Assembly (NCBI GenBank): GCA_030765605.1
Contig: JAVCCG010000093.1
Location: 13,315 to 77,314, forward strand
Direction: 5' to 3'
From: Candidatus Alcyoniella australis
GTDB taxonomy: Bacteria > Lernaellota > Lernaellaia > JAVCCG01 > Alcyoniellaceae
DNA: 64,000 nt
Both the position numbers and the translations under genes were made by a program. The notes beneath the pieces were generated by a model. The model was not told the origin of the DNA. It saw only the letters and a list, made by a program, of their open reading frames with translations, and made no database searches. Positions within the stretch are counted from its first letter, which is position 1. The number at the start of each line of letters is the position of its first letter. This document shows positions 33,278 to 42,489 of this stretch, piece after piece.

Positions 33278-35965
33278 TCATCCACAACATTCGTTGTCGT
33301 CATCGTCGTCCTCGCCCGTGTCGTCGTCATCGTCAATCATATCGTCGTCGTCATCGTCGCTCGCATCGTCGTCGTCGTCCAGATCGGGCACCAGATAATC
33401 GACGGCCGCGGCGATCAGCTCGGCGCGCACGTCCGCGGAGAGCACGGTCTCCAAGGGAAAGGCCAGATAGACCACGCGGTACGTGTCCGCCTCATGGGTA
33501 ATCGCGGCCGCGTGGTCGCCGTCGCGGTAGAGCAGCGCCACGTCCGACCCTGGCAACGGATCGATGGCGTCGGGCCAGTCGGCGGCGTAGATTGCGGCCT
33601 GGTCGTAGTCGAACTCGAAGGGCCCGATTCCGGCGAAAATCCCAAAGCTCGGATCGATCACGCTGCCGGTTCCCGCGTCGTCGGCCTGGTAGCTCGCACC
33701 CAGGTAATCGGCGTAGAACGTCTGGTCCGCCTGCGAGCCGTTGGCCGCCAAGTCCCAACCGATCTCGCTGCCCGAGATGAACAATGATGGTCCATAGCGC
33801 GAAAACAACTGTTGCTCGACCAGTGAGAGGGTCTCGTCCTGGGTTGACTCCTCGCCCAAAATCCAGAACAGCGCGTCATAGTGATTGAGGTCGACCCGAC
33901 CATCGATCAGGGCGTTGTGGGATGCGCAGTCGAAACCGACCCCGGCCTGGGCCAGGGCCTGGGCGTAGGCGATGGTGTAGTCAAAGCTGTTCATATGTTC
34001 CAGGTACATGCGCTCGATCTCGCCGCCGCCGTAGTAGGGCTCGATCACGTTCTGCCCGCTGTCGAGTCGGTCGAATCCCGAGACCAGCAGCACTTGTCGA
34101 TGGTCGTCGCCCGGGTAGACGGCCAGGGTCTCGCTGGGGAAGCTCTCGCCGCCGGCGTTGGTGGCGCTGACCCGCAAGTACAGCGGACCGTCGACGGTTG
34201 GCTCAATCGACGTGTATTCGTCCGGCACCTGTGCGGCAACGCTGAAGCCGCGGCCGTTTTCGCTGACGTAAACCGTGTAGAACTCGGCCGGATCGCCGTA
34301 GATCCCGCCGTTGTCAGAAGAGGGCTCCTGCCAGTGGATATAAACATCCTGGTTCCCTTCGTAGGTAACGCTCAGGTCCGTGGGCGGCTGGGGCAGGAAG
34401 TGCGGCTCGATCCCGTCGCGCACTGCAAAGTAGCGCACGATCGCCTGATAGATCGAGCGCGCGGCCAGCTCGCGGAACGCCGGTTCCTTGAGCGCCGCGG
34501 CGTCGGCCGGAGTGTCGTGGAACGCCAGCTCGAGCAGTGCGCCGGGCATCTCGTCGTTGTAGTTCGGGTTGATCTCGCCGTACCAATTGGTGTGCTCGCC
34601 GCGATCGGTCCAGTCCGCATCCCAGCCCGCGCGCAGGTCGGCGATCAGCTCGTCGTGAATCGCCGCGCGTAGCTCCAGCGATCCGGCTACGCCGTCGAAC
34701 GGTCCGTCCCAGCCTGCCGAGGAGTAGGCGAAGACGCTGGTGCCGCGCCCCGGGTCCGGGGCGTTGGTGTGAAACGAGACGTAGATCGAATCTTCCCAGG
34801 CCTCGTTCTCCCACTTGGCATAGCGCGGCATGCTGGTCACGGTGTTCGAGGCGCACTCGGGGCAGCCCATCAGCGGCGCGTAGTACAGGCCGGATTCCTC
34901 CCAACGCGGCTTCTGCGATTCCGAACCCATGCCGCCGCCAAAGCGCACCGCGTCGGCGATCACGTAGCGGCCGGCATCCGTACCCATGTTGCTCACCACC
35001 ACCGAGCGGCGCTCGGGCGGATCGTCGGCAATGAAGTAGTAACGGCCCAGGTTGTTAAACGTGAACCCGTCGCGCTGCTGGTCGATGGTGTGCACGGTCT
35101 GGCCGCCGCTGTGGCCCACCACCACCCGCGCGTCCGTGGAGCGGTTGGCGCCGCCGTTGTACCACAGGCCCACGTGGTAATAGCCGTCCGCGGGCAGCTC
35201 GGCCGTAAATTGCGCCAGCGCGGTCTCGACCAGCGACACCGGGGTGTAGCAATAGTCCGCGCCGTAATAGCCCGGGGTGGTTGTGGAGCATTGCCACGGG
35301 CCGCTGAGCGTGCAGGCCTCGTCGTTGTTGTCGATCACCAGTTCCCGGGTCTGCATGTCGCGCTCGCGCGTGGTGTAGACCCCGGCACCGGCGTTGTACA
35401 GGTAGCGCGCTAGGTATTGGTCCACGGTCTCGGCCGTGAGGAAATCCTCGACCAGGCCGTTGGTGTTGCCGCGCTGGGTAATCCAGCCGTAGGTCTCGTG
35501 CAAGTACCAGCCGTGCCCCGCGCTAAGAAAGATCGAGCGGCCGCTGAGAAAGCCCGCGGGCTGCGGCTGGCCGGGATGGGGCAATGACTTGGACCCATGC
35601 GCCTCGAACGGCTTTTGCGGCACAGGCTCGCCGGGGTCGATCAACTTGCCCAAGGGCCGAAAGTCCTCGACTCCGGGGCCGCGGCCGAACACCAGGCAGG
35701 CCGTGCCCGCCGGGGTATCGACCATGCTCGTTGCCAGGGCCTGGGCCAGCAGCTCGGCCGCAAGCTGGTCGATGGTCGGCTGCGGCAGGCTGAGGTAAAT
35801 GTGATAGTCGCCGTCGAGCTGCTCGACCCGCTCGATGGCCGCACCCGGAGGCAGGCTGTTTTTCAGCGTTGCGAAGCCCGGTTGGCTGGCCTGCGCCGTC
35901 GGGCCGAGGAACAGCACAAGTAGGATCAACCACGTTGCGGACCGCGGGCCGACCATGGGAGACAT
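33278..35965 (-). CDS. N-acetylmuramoyl-L-alanine amidase with golvesin-like insert and poly-Asp-CCG tail
   Basis: An 895-residue exported protein. The signal peptide ends near A-Q-A-S (24-27). The Amidase_3 zinc ligands are split: H151 (S-A-G-H-G), E173 and H399 (S-F-H-T-N), with catalytic Glu about 479 (L-L-E-L-A-F-H-D). Between E173 and H399 a ~100-residue golvesin-like beta domain (about 245-345: D-G-Y-Y-H-V-G-L-W-Y and Y-V-I-A-D-A-V-R-F) is inserted into the catalytic domain. A fibronectin III domain (about 525-625) and a domain with a GATase-like look (630-850: L-L-V-S-G-F-D-R, Y-D-A-L-F-W-I-L-G-E) follow. The tail from about 871 is nearly all Asp and ends D-N-E-C-C-G. It cuts peptidoglycan stem peptides; the tail suggests it is held at the surface. 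Confidence 0.82.
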   Translation of the reverse strand: MSPMVGPRSATWLILLVLFLGPTAQASQPGFATLKNSLPPGAAIERVEQLDGDYHIYLSLPQPTIDQLAAELLAQALATSMVDTPAGTACLVFGRGPGVEDFRPLGKLIDPGEPVPQKPFEAHGSKSLPHPGQPQPAGFLSGRSIFLSAGHGWYLHETYGWITQRGNTNGLVEDFLTAETVDQYLARYLYNAGAGVYTTRERDMQTRELVIDNNDEACTLSGPWQCSTTTPGYYGADYCYTPVSLVETALAQFTAELPADGYYHVGLWYNGGANRSTDARVVVGHSGGQTVHTIDQQRDGFTFNNLGRYYFIADDPPERRSVVVSNMGTDAGRYVIADAVRFGGGMGSESQKPRWEESGLYYAPLMGCPECASNTVTSMPRYAKWENEAWEDSIYVSFHTNAPDPGRGTSVFAYSSAGWDGPFDGVAGSLELRAAIHDELIADLRAGWDADWTDRGEHTNWYGEINPNYNDEMPGALLELAFHDTPADAAALKEPAFRELAARSIYQAIVRYFAVRDGIEPHFLPQPPTDLSVTYEGNQDVYIHWQEPSSDNGGIYGDPAEFYTVYVSENGRGFSVAAQVPDEYTSIEPTVDGPLYLRVSATNAGGESFPSETLAVYPGDDHRQVLLVSGFDRLDSGQNVIEPYYGGGEIERMYLEHMNSFDYTIAYAQALAQAGVGFDCASHNALIDGRVDLNHYDALFWILGEESTQDETLSLVEQQLFSRYGPSLFISGSEIGWDLAANGSQADQTFYADYLGASYQADDAGTGSVIDPSFGIFAGIGPFEFDYDQAAIYAADWPDAIDPLPGSDVALLYRDGDHAAAITHEADTYRVVYLAFPLETVLSADVRAELIAAAVDYLVPDLDDDDDASDDDDDDMIDDDDDTGEDDDDDNECCG

Positions 35966-36012
35966 TGTAGTTTATCGAAAAGGGCGCGCCGGATTAATTG
36001 GCCGGGCCATGT

Positions 36013-36372
36013 TTAGTATGAGTGGTCGGTGATCACGTAGCGCTCAGTTCCCAAGTCGTGCCAGACGGTGAAGGTGAAGCCGAACTTGTTGCTTGCGCCG
36101 AAGTCCCAGCTGATGTCCGGGTCGTCGTCGAGCTCCTCGTTGAGCGAGATCAGATTGGAGATCGAGCTTGTGTAGGAGCCGGAGAGCACGCCGCCGGCGC
36201 TCTGGAAATAGATCTCCTCGGCCAGGGCGGCGGTGCGCCCCAGGTTCTCGGCCGCGGCATCGCGCGCACGGGCTCTGAGGCTCAAGAACGAGGGAATGGC
36301 GATCATCGCCAGGATGCCGATGATGCTGATTACAATCAGCAGCTCAATCAGCGTGAACCCTTTACGCTTCAT
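36013..36372 (-). CDS. Type IV pilin-like protein (pseudopilin)
   Basis: A 119-residue prepilin. It begins M-K-R-K-G-F-T-L-I-E, the class III/type IVa leader cleaved after Gly5 to give an N-methylated Phe, followed by the hydrophobic helix L-L-I-V-I-S-I-I-G-I-L-A with Glu at +5. The ATG at 36372 has GGAGG 8 bases upstream; the longer frame to 36456 is an artefact. The C-terminal globular part is short with no disulfide pair, so it may be a minor pilin or pseudopilin. No other pilus genes are close. Confidence 0.85.
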   Translation of the reverse strand: MKRKGFTLIELLIVISIIGILAMIAIPSFLSLRARARDAAAENLGRTAALAEEIYFQSAGGVLSGSYTSSISNLISLNEELDDDPDISWDFGASNKFGFTFTVWHDLGTERYVITDHSY

Positions 36373-36559
36373 CAGCCCGCCTCCATAAGTCTTTCGCCTT
36401 TCAGCATTATCCGAGCGGTACTGCCGTGTCAACCGGCATGGATTACCAATGTGCACCCGGTTGTGTCGTGCGTTCTATTGTGTTCGGCAGACGCCCGAAG
36501 CATTATCCCGATGAGTCCGGCGCACTTCACGGGCCGGACCGGGACTGCGGAGGTCCGAG

Positions 36560-37081
36560 ATGGCGGCGATTCTGGGCGGACTGTTGATTTTCTTGTGTCG
36601 CTTGACAGACGTGACTATGGGCACGATGCGGATACTGCTGATGATCCGCGGACGCAAGGTGATTGCCGGGGTGATCGGTTTTTTCGAGGTGGCCGTGTTT
36701 CTGTTCGCCATCAGCCAGGTGGTGAACAACATGGACAGCGTTTGGAAGTTCCTGGGTTACTGCGGCGGGTTCACCGCGGGTACGATCCTCGGCGGACACA
36801 TCGATCAGCGGCTGGCGATGGGCAACCAGGTGTTGACGGTTTTCGCGCCCAAGACCTGGAACCTGATCGCGGGCGAGCTGCGCGACGCGGGGTTCGGCGT
36901 GACCGAGTTCGACGGCTGGGGCAAGGACGGGGCCGTGACCATGGTCCGCGCGGTGGTCAAACGCCGCTTTCTGCCCCACGCCCTGGACATCATCAACAAG
37001 CTGGAGCCCGACGCCTTTGTCACCGCCTCCGAGATCAGCACGGCACGGCACGGCTACCTCTCGCACGTCAAACGCAAGTAG
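36560..37081 (+). CDS. DUF2179/UPF0316 membrane protein
   Basis: A 173-residue protein with three membrane spans in the first ~85 residues (L-L-I-F-L-C-R-L, V-I-G-F-F-E-V-A-V-F-L-F-A and Y-C-G-G-F-T-A-G-T-I-L-G) and a C-terminal DUF2179 domain (L-I-A-G-E-L-R-D-A-G-F-G-V-T-E-F). The string R-G-R-K-V-I-A-G-V-I-G-F-F-E is characteristic of UPF0316 members. Its role is uncharacterised; the C-terminal domain may bind a small molecule. GGAGG precedes the ATG. Confidence 0.85.
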   Translation: MAAILGGLLIFLCRLTDVTMGTMRILLMIRGRKVIAGVIGFFEVAVFLFAISQVVNNMDSVWKFLGYCGGFTAGTILGGHIDQRLAMGNQVLTVFAPKTWNLIAGELRDAGFGVTEFDGWGKDGAVTMVRAVVKRRFLPHALDIINKLEPDAFVTASEISTARHGYLSHVKRK

Positions 37082-37126
37082 GGGCTGGTGGGTAATTACC
37101 CCACCCCCCACGTGGCGGGGTGGGCC

Positions 37127-37180
37127 GTTGGATTACAACCGGCGTTCTGCGCGAGTTTTGTGGCAGCTTAAAGGTGCCGT
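37127..37180 (+). repeat. Dispersed REP-like repeat with GGCACC-type hairpin
   Basis: GTTGGATTACAACCGG and GCGCGAGTTTTGTGGCAG match the left part and core of copies A-C, but the hairpin is of the other kind (GGCAGCTTAAAGGTGCC, imperfect). It sits between converging genes. Just before it, 37099-37123 hold another inverted repeat, CCCCACCC/GGCGGGGTGGG. Confidence 0.65.
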
Positions 37181-37182
37181 TG

Positions 37183-37992
37183 CTAGGCGGCGCCTCCACC
37201 GGCTTTATCGACCTTGATCTGGTCCTGGTACTTCTTGTAGACCTCCGAGGCCAGCTGCAGATAGGCGCGGGAGACCTCGCTCTTGGGGTCCTGAAGGATC
37301 AGCGGCTTGCCGATGGCGAAGATCGTCGAGTACTCCTCCATCCGCGGGATCACGGTCTTGAATACCACCTCCTCGGGGAAAGTGGCCCAGACCTGCTGCA
37401 CCACCTCGCGCGCGATGCGGTAGTTCTCGTCGTACATCGTCAGCAGCAGCCCCTCGATCACCAGCTCGGGATTCACGTTGTGGCGGATCTTGCGGATGAT
37501 CTTGAGGATCTGCGTCAGGGTCTTGAGGCTCAGCGGCTCGCACTGCATCGGCACCAGCACCGAGTCCGAGGCTGACAGCGCGTAGATCGTCATCTCGCCC
37601 ATGCCCGGCGGGCAGTCGATGAGGATGAAGTCGCACGAGCGGCGGATGGCCTCGATGTACTTCTTAAGCAGCGGCGCGCTGCCGCGCTGCTTGACGAACT
37701 TCTCGAACTCCTCGGCCATGGTGCCGCGGCCGTAGGGAATCGCCTTGAGCCATTTAAGTCCCGTAGGCTGGATGATCTCGGCCAGCTTGCGCTTGCCCAT
37801 GAACACGTCGTAGATCCCGCGCTCCATTTGCGAGCGCGAGAGCCCCAGGCCGAGCCCCACGGCGTTCTGCTCGTCCAGGTCGATCACCACGGTGCGGCAT
37901 TTCATTGAGGCCAACGAGGCGGCCAGGTTGATGGTCGACGTGGTCTTGCCAACGCCTCCCTTCTGGCTGGCGACGGCGATCACTTTTCCCAT
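37183..37992 (-). CDS. ParA/Soj-type ATPase
   Basis: A 269-residue P-loop ATPase of the ParA/MinD family. The deviant Walker A motif K-G-G-V-G-K-T-T is at 11-18, followed by I-D-L-D-E-Q-N (A' motif) near 38-44 and D-C-P-P-G-M-G in the centre. The usual Asp-Pro-Q of chromosomal Soj is replaced by D-E-Q-N. It has no N-terminal DNA-binding extension, and no ParB is adjacent, so it could segregate or position a protein complex rather than the chromosome. The ATG at 37992 lies opposite the direction of the next gene. Confidence 0.85.
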   Translation of the reverse strand: MGKVIAVASQKGGVGKTTSTINLAASLASMKCRTVVIDLDEQNAVGLGLGLSRSQMERGIYDVFMGKRKLAEIIQPTGLKWLKAIPYGRGTMAEEFEKFVKQRGSAPLLKKYIEAIRRSCDFILIDCPPGMGEMTIYALSASDSVLVPMQCEPLSLKTLTQILKIIRKIRHNVNPELVIEGLLLTMYDENYRIAREVVQQVWATFPEEVVFKTVIPRMEEYSTIFAIGKPLILQDPKSEVSRAYLQLASEVYKKYQDQIKVDKAGGGAA

Positions 37993-38246
37993 CTGGCAAT
38001 CCCCCAGGTCTGCTGTGGACCCCTGGAAACGGTATTCTTCTTCATACTGTGCGCCTTGCTCGTTACGGTAAAAGCGCAGACAAAAACGCGCAGATAGCTC
38101 CTTTTTAGGCTAGCAGCGGCTTTAACGGGTGTCAACACGGCGCGTGGCAAATCCCAAATCTGCGTAAAGCGTACGGGCAAGTTGCGGCTGGTCTTGTAAT
38201 CAACGTCGATATATACTTCTGTGTCGATATCCCGGAGGAGATTGCG

Positions 38247-39467
38247 ATGCTGAAAAACCGTTACTTTGTGAGCCTGTTTACCCTGTTGCTGGCCTTTTGC
38301 CTGTGCTTTGCGGTCCTCTCGTGCGAGGAGGAGGACGACCCGGGGAGCGCCTCCATCGGCGACGACGATGACGATGATTTGGTCGACGACGACGATGATG
38401 ATCTCGACGACGACGACGACGATGATCTCGACGACGACGACGACGACGATGATGATGATGACGACGATTACGCCAACGCGCTGATCGCCGGGGACAAGAA
38501 CCTGGTGTTGACCAAGCTCTACTCGGGCAGCGCCGACTCGTGGAGTGGGCTGGAGAGCTTCGCGATGACTCCCACCGACCTGGTGCGCATGGCCGCGGAC
38601 GAGATCTACATCAGCGGCATGGTCGCGGCCAGCGATACCCTGGAAGGCTCGATCTACAAGTACGAGGGCACGACCTGGACCGAGCAGACACTGCCCTCCC
38701 AGGCCGAGGACTGGAGCATGCAGGGCATGGCGTTCAGCGGCGCAGGCGCGGGCTGGGCCGTGGGCGCAGCGGCTGACGGCGGGGATACCGACGGCCTGAT
38801 ATTGCAGCTCGACTCGGGCACTTGGACCGACGTTTCGCCCGTTGCGGCGCAGGACGTGACCTTACTCGACGTTGACGCGCTGGCCTCGGGCGAGGCCTGG
38901 GCCGTGGGCCAGAATCTGGTCAGTGGTGCGCCGGTGGTATTGAGCTACGGCCCGACCAAGGGAACCTGGTCCGCCGAAACTTTGCCGGCGATCGGCTACG
39001 ACGCCTGGCTGCGCAGCGTGTCCGTGGTTTCGGCCACCGAGATTTACGTAGGCGGCGGCGAGAGCGCGGCCGGCGCCGGGGGCGCCCCGTTTGTGCTGAG
39101 CTACGACGGTTCGACCTGGTCGGCGTTGACAATCCCGGCCAAGATCGCCCACGGCCAGGTCAACTGCGTGGACGCGATCTCCGGGCTGCTGCTGGTCGCG
39201 GGCTTTGACAACGATGCGGAGGACGGCTTCGTCTGGTACAAGGGCGGGGCCGGGCTGACCGATGCTACACCGACTACAACCCTCGACGACGAGAACTACC
39301 TGGGCTGCTCCCTGGCCGGTTTGACCACGGGCTACGTGGTGGGCGAGGGGCTCGACTCCGCGCTACGCCAGCCGCTGGTCTACGCCTGGACCGGCAGCGC
39401 GTTGACCCTGGTGGGCGGGCCGGACCCGGACAATGTTTCGGGCCTGAGCAACGTCGTCGCCTACTGA
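38247..39467 (+). CDS. Asp-rich lipoprotein with beta-propeller-like domain
   Basis: A 406-residue lipoprotein. The signal peptide ends V-L-S-C, and the lipid-bearing Cys is followed by E-E-E-D-D and then about 35 residues that are almost all Asp (residues ~39-74). The rest is a repeated beta protein with blades of the type G-W-A-V-G, E-A-W-A-V-G, E-I-Y-V-G-G-G and T-G-Y-V-V-G-E, like YCF48/Kelch-type propellers. It has no catalytic motif and may bind a surface ligand. A GGAGGAG site precedes the ATG. It reproduces at its N-terminus the acidic tether seen at the C-terminus of other proteins here. Confidence 0.78.
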   Translation: MLKNRYFVSLFTLLLAFCLCFAVLSCEEEDDPGSASIGDDDDDDLVDDDDDDLDDDDDDDLDDDDDDDDDDDDDYANALIAGDKNLVLTKLYSGSADSWSGLESFAMTPTDLVRMAADEIYISGMVAASDTLEGSIYKYEGTTWTEQTLPSQAEDWSMQGMAFSGAGAGWAVGAAADGGDTDGLILQLDSGTWTDVSPVAAQDVTLLDVDALASGEAWAVGQNLVSGAPVVLSYGPTKGTWSAETLPAIGYDAWLRSVSVVSATEIYVGGGESAAGAGGAPFVLSYDGSTWSALTIPAKIAHGQVNCVDAISGLLLVAGFDNDAEDGFVWYKGGAGLTDATPTTTLDDENYLGCSLAGLTTGYVVGEGLDSALRQPLVYAWTGSALTLVGGPDPDNVSGLSNVVAY

Positions 39468-39524
39468 CGACCACCCGGCCGTACGCTGCTGCTGCGGCCA
39501 CGGTAGATACGACACGGAGTGAAG

Positions 39525-40037
39525 ATGACACCGATTGCCAAGGCCCTGCCCGTTGCGCTGATCTGCGCCCTGTTGTTCGTTCCCGTCGCTGCCCAAGGGT
39601 TGGGCGAGGAGGCCGTGGACTTCGGCCTGAAGAGCCTCGAGGGGCGCACCGTCTACCTCTCCGACTTTCTGGGCGAGAAGGTGATCCTGGTCAGCTTTTT
39701 CGTCACCTGGTGCAAGCCCTGCGAGCGCGAGTATCCTCAGCTCGAGAAGCTCTACCAGCAATATAAGGACCAGGGCTTGGTGGTGCTCGGGATCTCGGCC
39801 GACAACTCAAGCTCCGTGGCCCAGGTCGGACCGACCATGCGGCGCTCCAAGGTGAGCTACCCGGTGCTGCTGGACCAGGACAACCAGGTGCTGGCTCAAT
39901 ACAATCCCAACAGCAAGTTTCCCTACACCCTGATTATCGCCAAGGACAAGACGATCCAGTATGTGCACGAGGGATTCTCACCCGGAGACGAGCAGGCGCT
40001 GGAGACTAAAATCAAGCAGTTGCTGGAGGCCCAATAA
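39525..40037 (+). CDS. TlpA/ResA-type thioredoxin-fold protein
   Basis: A 170-residue exported redox protein. The signal peptide ends V-A-A-Q (about 24). The active site W-C-K-P-C lies at 62-66, preceded by L-V-S-F-F-V-T. The cis-Pro region reads S-K-F-P-Y-T. Such proteins reduce disulfides in the periplasm. The stop overlaps the start of the outer-membrane gene by one base, a pairing that suggests assembly or redox care of that protein. The ATG at 39525 is preferred to the GTG two codons earlier because its spacing to the GGAG is better. Confidence 0.85.
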   Translation: MTPIAKALPVALICALLFVPVAAQGLGEEAVDFGLKSLEGRTVYLSDFLGEKVILVSFFVTWCKPCEREYPQLEKLYQQYKDQGLVVLGISADNSSSVAQVGPTMRRSKVSYPVLLDQDNQVLAQYNPNSKFPYTLIIAKDKTIQYVHEGFSPGDEQALETKIKQLLEAQ

Positions 40038-41686
40038 TGCGCCTGCGCAGCGCGGCGCTGATTGCGGTCCTGGCGTTGCTGTTGGCCGCGGCCCCGGCCC
40101 AGGCATTCAAGTTCAAGACCCCGGTGACCGACGCGGTCAACATCAACAACAACCTCAAGCTGGTGCACGACCAGACAACCGCAGACCTTGACCAGCACTT
40201 CTGGGCGCTGATCAACCGGCTGAACTTGCAAGTGAAGAAGGGCGCGCTGTTGGTGGGCCTGCGCTACGACGTGGAGACGTTCCTGGTCGGCGAGGAGACC
40301 GAGTTCCAGGGGCGCTACACCGTGCGCAAGTTTTTCATCGAGGCCAACAAACGGCCGGTGCGCGTGCGACTGGGCGACTCGTTCGTGCAGGAGGGGCGGG
40401 GGCTGGCGTTCGCGCTGAAAAAGGTCGACGAGTTCGGCGAGGACACCACGTTGCAAGGCGCGTTGCTCGAGGTGAACAACGACTGGTTCAACTACGGATC
40501 TTTCGCCGGCAGTATCAACCCGCTGGACGAGGACGAGGTGCGGCCCAACTTCGAATTCCAGGGCGTGGGCGAGCCGCCCAAGCTCGGTGATCTCGAGGAC
40601 TCGCCGCCGGACTGGCCCGACCGCGACCTGGCCTGGGGCGGCCACACCGGATTGAGCCTGCCCGGCTGGTTCACTGCCGCGGGGCACTACGCCGCTGTCT
40701 ACGAGCGGATTGACCCCGAGGTCGATCCGGTCGACTTCGAGGCCGACGACACCTGGCAGACCCTTTCGTTGAGCCTGGACATGCCGAACATATTGCGGCA
40801 CGGCGCGTTCTACGCCGAGTACGCCTGGCTCGAGCTGCGCGACCGTAAACGGCCGATTCCCGACGAGCTGAGCGAGGGGCGCGGCGGCTACGCCTCGGCC
40901 GTGGGCTACGCCGGTCCGCTGACCATGACCTTTGAGTACAAGGACTACTTCCTGTTCGAGCACCCGTACTCCGAGCCGCCGAGCCTGGAGAACCCCAAGG
41001 TCGCCTTTGGCGAGACTCCGCATTACGACGACGAGATCGGCGGCCGCCTCGGCGCGCAGTACGACATCCCGCTGATCGACGTGAACGGCAGCCTGAGCTA
41101 TCTGCACGTGTTCAGCCACGAGGAGCTGCCCGCCGACCTTCAGGCGCACTACGACTTGTCGAAGCGCGTGATCGAGCACGAGACCAAGCACGTCTGGGGC
41201 GGCCTGGACAAGACTTTCGACAACGCCGCGTTCGTCTTTGCCCACGGCGGGTACCGCGAGAAGCCCGATGGCCGCTGGGTTCACGGCGAGCTCGACGGCG
41301 GCGCGCCGATTTACGGCCCGCACTCGTTCACTGCCGCGTTCCACGTCAAGACCTTTTACGGCTGGGGACTGCAAAGCGACACCGAGTACGGCTCGGAACT
41401 CTACCAACTGGGCTACGCCTTCAGCCCCTACGTCTCGCTCACCGGCAGCTACGAGCGCTCGGACGAGCCCCAGGCCTCGGCCGGATCAGGCGGCGCGCAG
41501 CAGATCGGCTCGGAGGAGCCGGACGAGAACTTCTGGTCAATCGAGGCGTTGGTGCAGCCGCTGAGCCAGGCCAGCGTCAAGCTGTTCTACGGCAGGCAGA
41601 AGGGCGGCGTGGCCTGCTCGGCCGGGATGTGCCGCGAGGTGCCGAGCTTCGAGGGCTTCAAGATGGAGCTGGCCCTGCGCTTCTGA
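40037..41686 (+). CDS. Outer membrane beta-barrel protein (DUF6029-like)
   Basis: A 549-residue exported protein with a signal peptide (A-A-P-A-Q-A) and many alternating strands rich in Tyr and Trp, ending in L-A-L-R-F with a terminal Phe as expected of a BAM-assembled barrel. The C-terminal strand pair contains Y-G-R-Q-K-G-G-V-A-C-S-A-G-M-C-R, a conserved two-Cys hairpin that I associate with DUF6029-type proteins. The coupled TlpA protein could act on this Cys pair. The function is not known; it might be a porin or the barrel of a surface-protein export system. Confidence 0.75.
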   Translation: MRLRSAALIAVLALLLAAAPAQAFKFKTPVTDAVNINNNLKLVHDQTTADLDQHFWALINRLNLQVKKGALLVGLRYDVETFLVGEETEFQGRYTVRKFFIEANKRPVRVRLGDSFVQEGRGLAFALKKVDEFGEDTTLQGALLEVNNDWFNYGSFAGSINPLDEDEVRPNFEFQGVGEPPKLGDLEDSPPDWPDRDLAWGGHTGLSLPGWFTAAGHYAAVYERIDPEVDPVDFEADDTWQTLSLSLDMPNILRHGAFYAEYAWLELRDRKRPIPDELSEGRGGYASAVGYAGPLTMTFEYKDYFLFEHPYSEPPSLENPKVAFGETPHYDDEIGGRLGAQYDIPLIDVNGSLSYLHVFSHEELPADLQAHYDLSKRVIEHETKHVWGGLDKTFDNAAFVFAHGGYREKPDGRWVHGELDGGAPIYGPHSFTAAFHVKTFYGWGLQSDTEYGSELYQLGYAFSPYVSLTGSYERSDEPQASAGSGGAQQIGSEEPDENFWSIEALVQPLSQASVKLFYGRQKGGVACSAGMCREVPSFEGFKMELALRF

Positions 41687-41727
41687 TCCGGCCGCAGACA
41701 ACGACATTATGTTTCAAGGAGGATCCG

Positions 41728-42489
41728 ATGATCGATAGATTCAAAATCGAGGGCAAAGTCGCATTGGTGACCGGCGCCAGCCGTGGAATCGGCGAGGCGA
41801 TCGCTTTGGCGCTGGCCGAGGCCGGGGCCGATGTAGTGCTCTCCTCGCGCAAGGCCGAGGCTCTGGAACAGGTCAAGGTCAAGGTCGAGCAGCTCGGCCG
41901 CAAGGCGCTGGTGGTGCCGGCCCACGTGGGCAAGCTCGAGGACGTGCAGCGCTTGGCCGACACCGCAATCAGCGAGATGGGCCAGGTCGACGTGCTGGTC
42001 AACAACGCGGGGACCAACCCGGTATTCGGGCCCTCGCAGTTCGTGGAGGAGTCGGCCTGGGACAAGATCATGGCCGTCAACTTCAAGGGGCCGTTCTTCC
42101 TGAGCAAGCTGCTGGCCGAGGGCATGCGCCAGCGCGGCAACGGCTCGATCGTCAACGTGGTGAGCACCGCGGCGTTCCGCAACGCGCCGGGCCTGGGGGT
42201 CTACGGCATGAGCAAAGCCGGGCTGATGCAGATGACCCGCGTGCTGGCCTGGGAGTGGGGCGGCGACGGCGTGCGCGTCAATGCCATTGCGCCGGGGCTG
42301 ATCAAGACCAAGTTCTCCGCCGCGCTGTGGGGCAGCGACGAGATTCTGGACAAGGTGCTGGAGATGCAGCCGATCAAACGCATCGGCGAGCCCGACGAGA
42401 TCGCGGGCATGGCCGTGTACCTGGCTTCGGACGCCGCGTCGTTCGTCACCGGCCAGGTGATGGTGGTCGACGGCGGGAGCACCGCTTGA
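41728..42489 (+). CDS. Short-chain dehydrogenase/reductase (SDR)
   Basis: A 253-residue classical SDR. The cofactor loop T-G-A-S-R-G-I-G is at 15-22, N-N-A-G at 92-95, and the catalytic Ser146, Tyr159 and Lys163 lie in V-V-S-T-A and V-Y-G-M-S-K. The C-terminus ends M-V-V-D-G-G. The Ser40-Arg41 pair after the second strand favours NADP(H). An AGGAGG site precedes the ATG. Candidates include FabG-like reductases; the substrate is unclear. Its stop overlaps the likely TTG start of the metallopeptidase by four bases. Confidence 0.9.
   Translation: MIDRFKIEGKVALVTGASRGIGEAIALALAEAGADVVLSSRKAEALEQVKVKVEQLGRKALVVPAHVGKLEDVQRLADTAISEMGQVDVLVNNAGTNPVFGPSQFVEESAWDKIMAVNFKGPFFLSKLLAEGMRQRGNGSIVNVVSTAAFRNAPGLGVYGMSKAGLMQMTRVLAWEWGGDGVRVNAIAPGLIKTKFSAALWGSDEILDKVLEMQPIKRIGEPDEIAGMAVYLASDAASFVTGQVMVVDGGSTA

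Noticed and set aside
38361-38470. GAC/GAT-rich tract that looks like a tandem repeat or CRISPR
   Set aside because: It is an in-frame run of aspartate codons in a lipoprotein; there are no spacers between fixed repeats.
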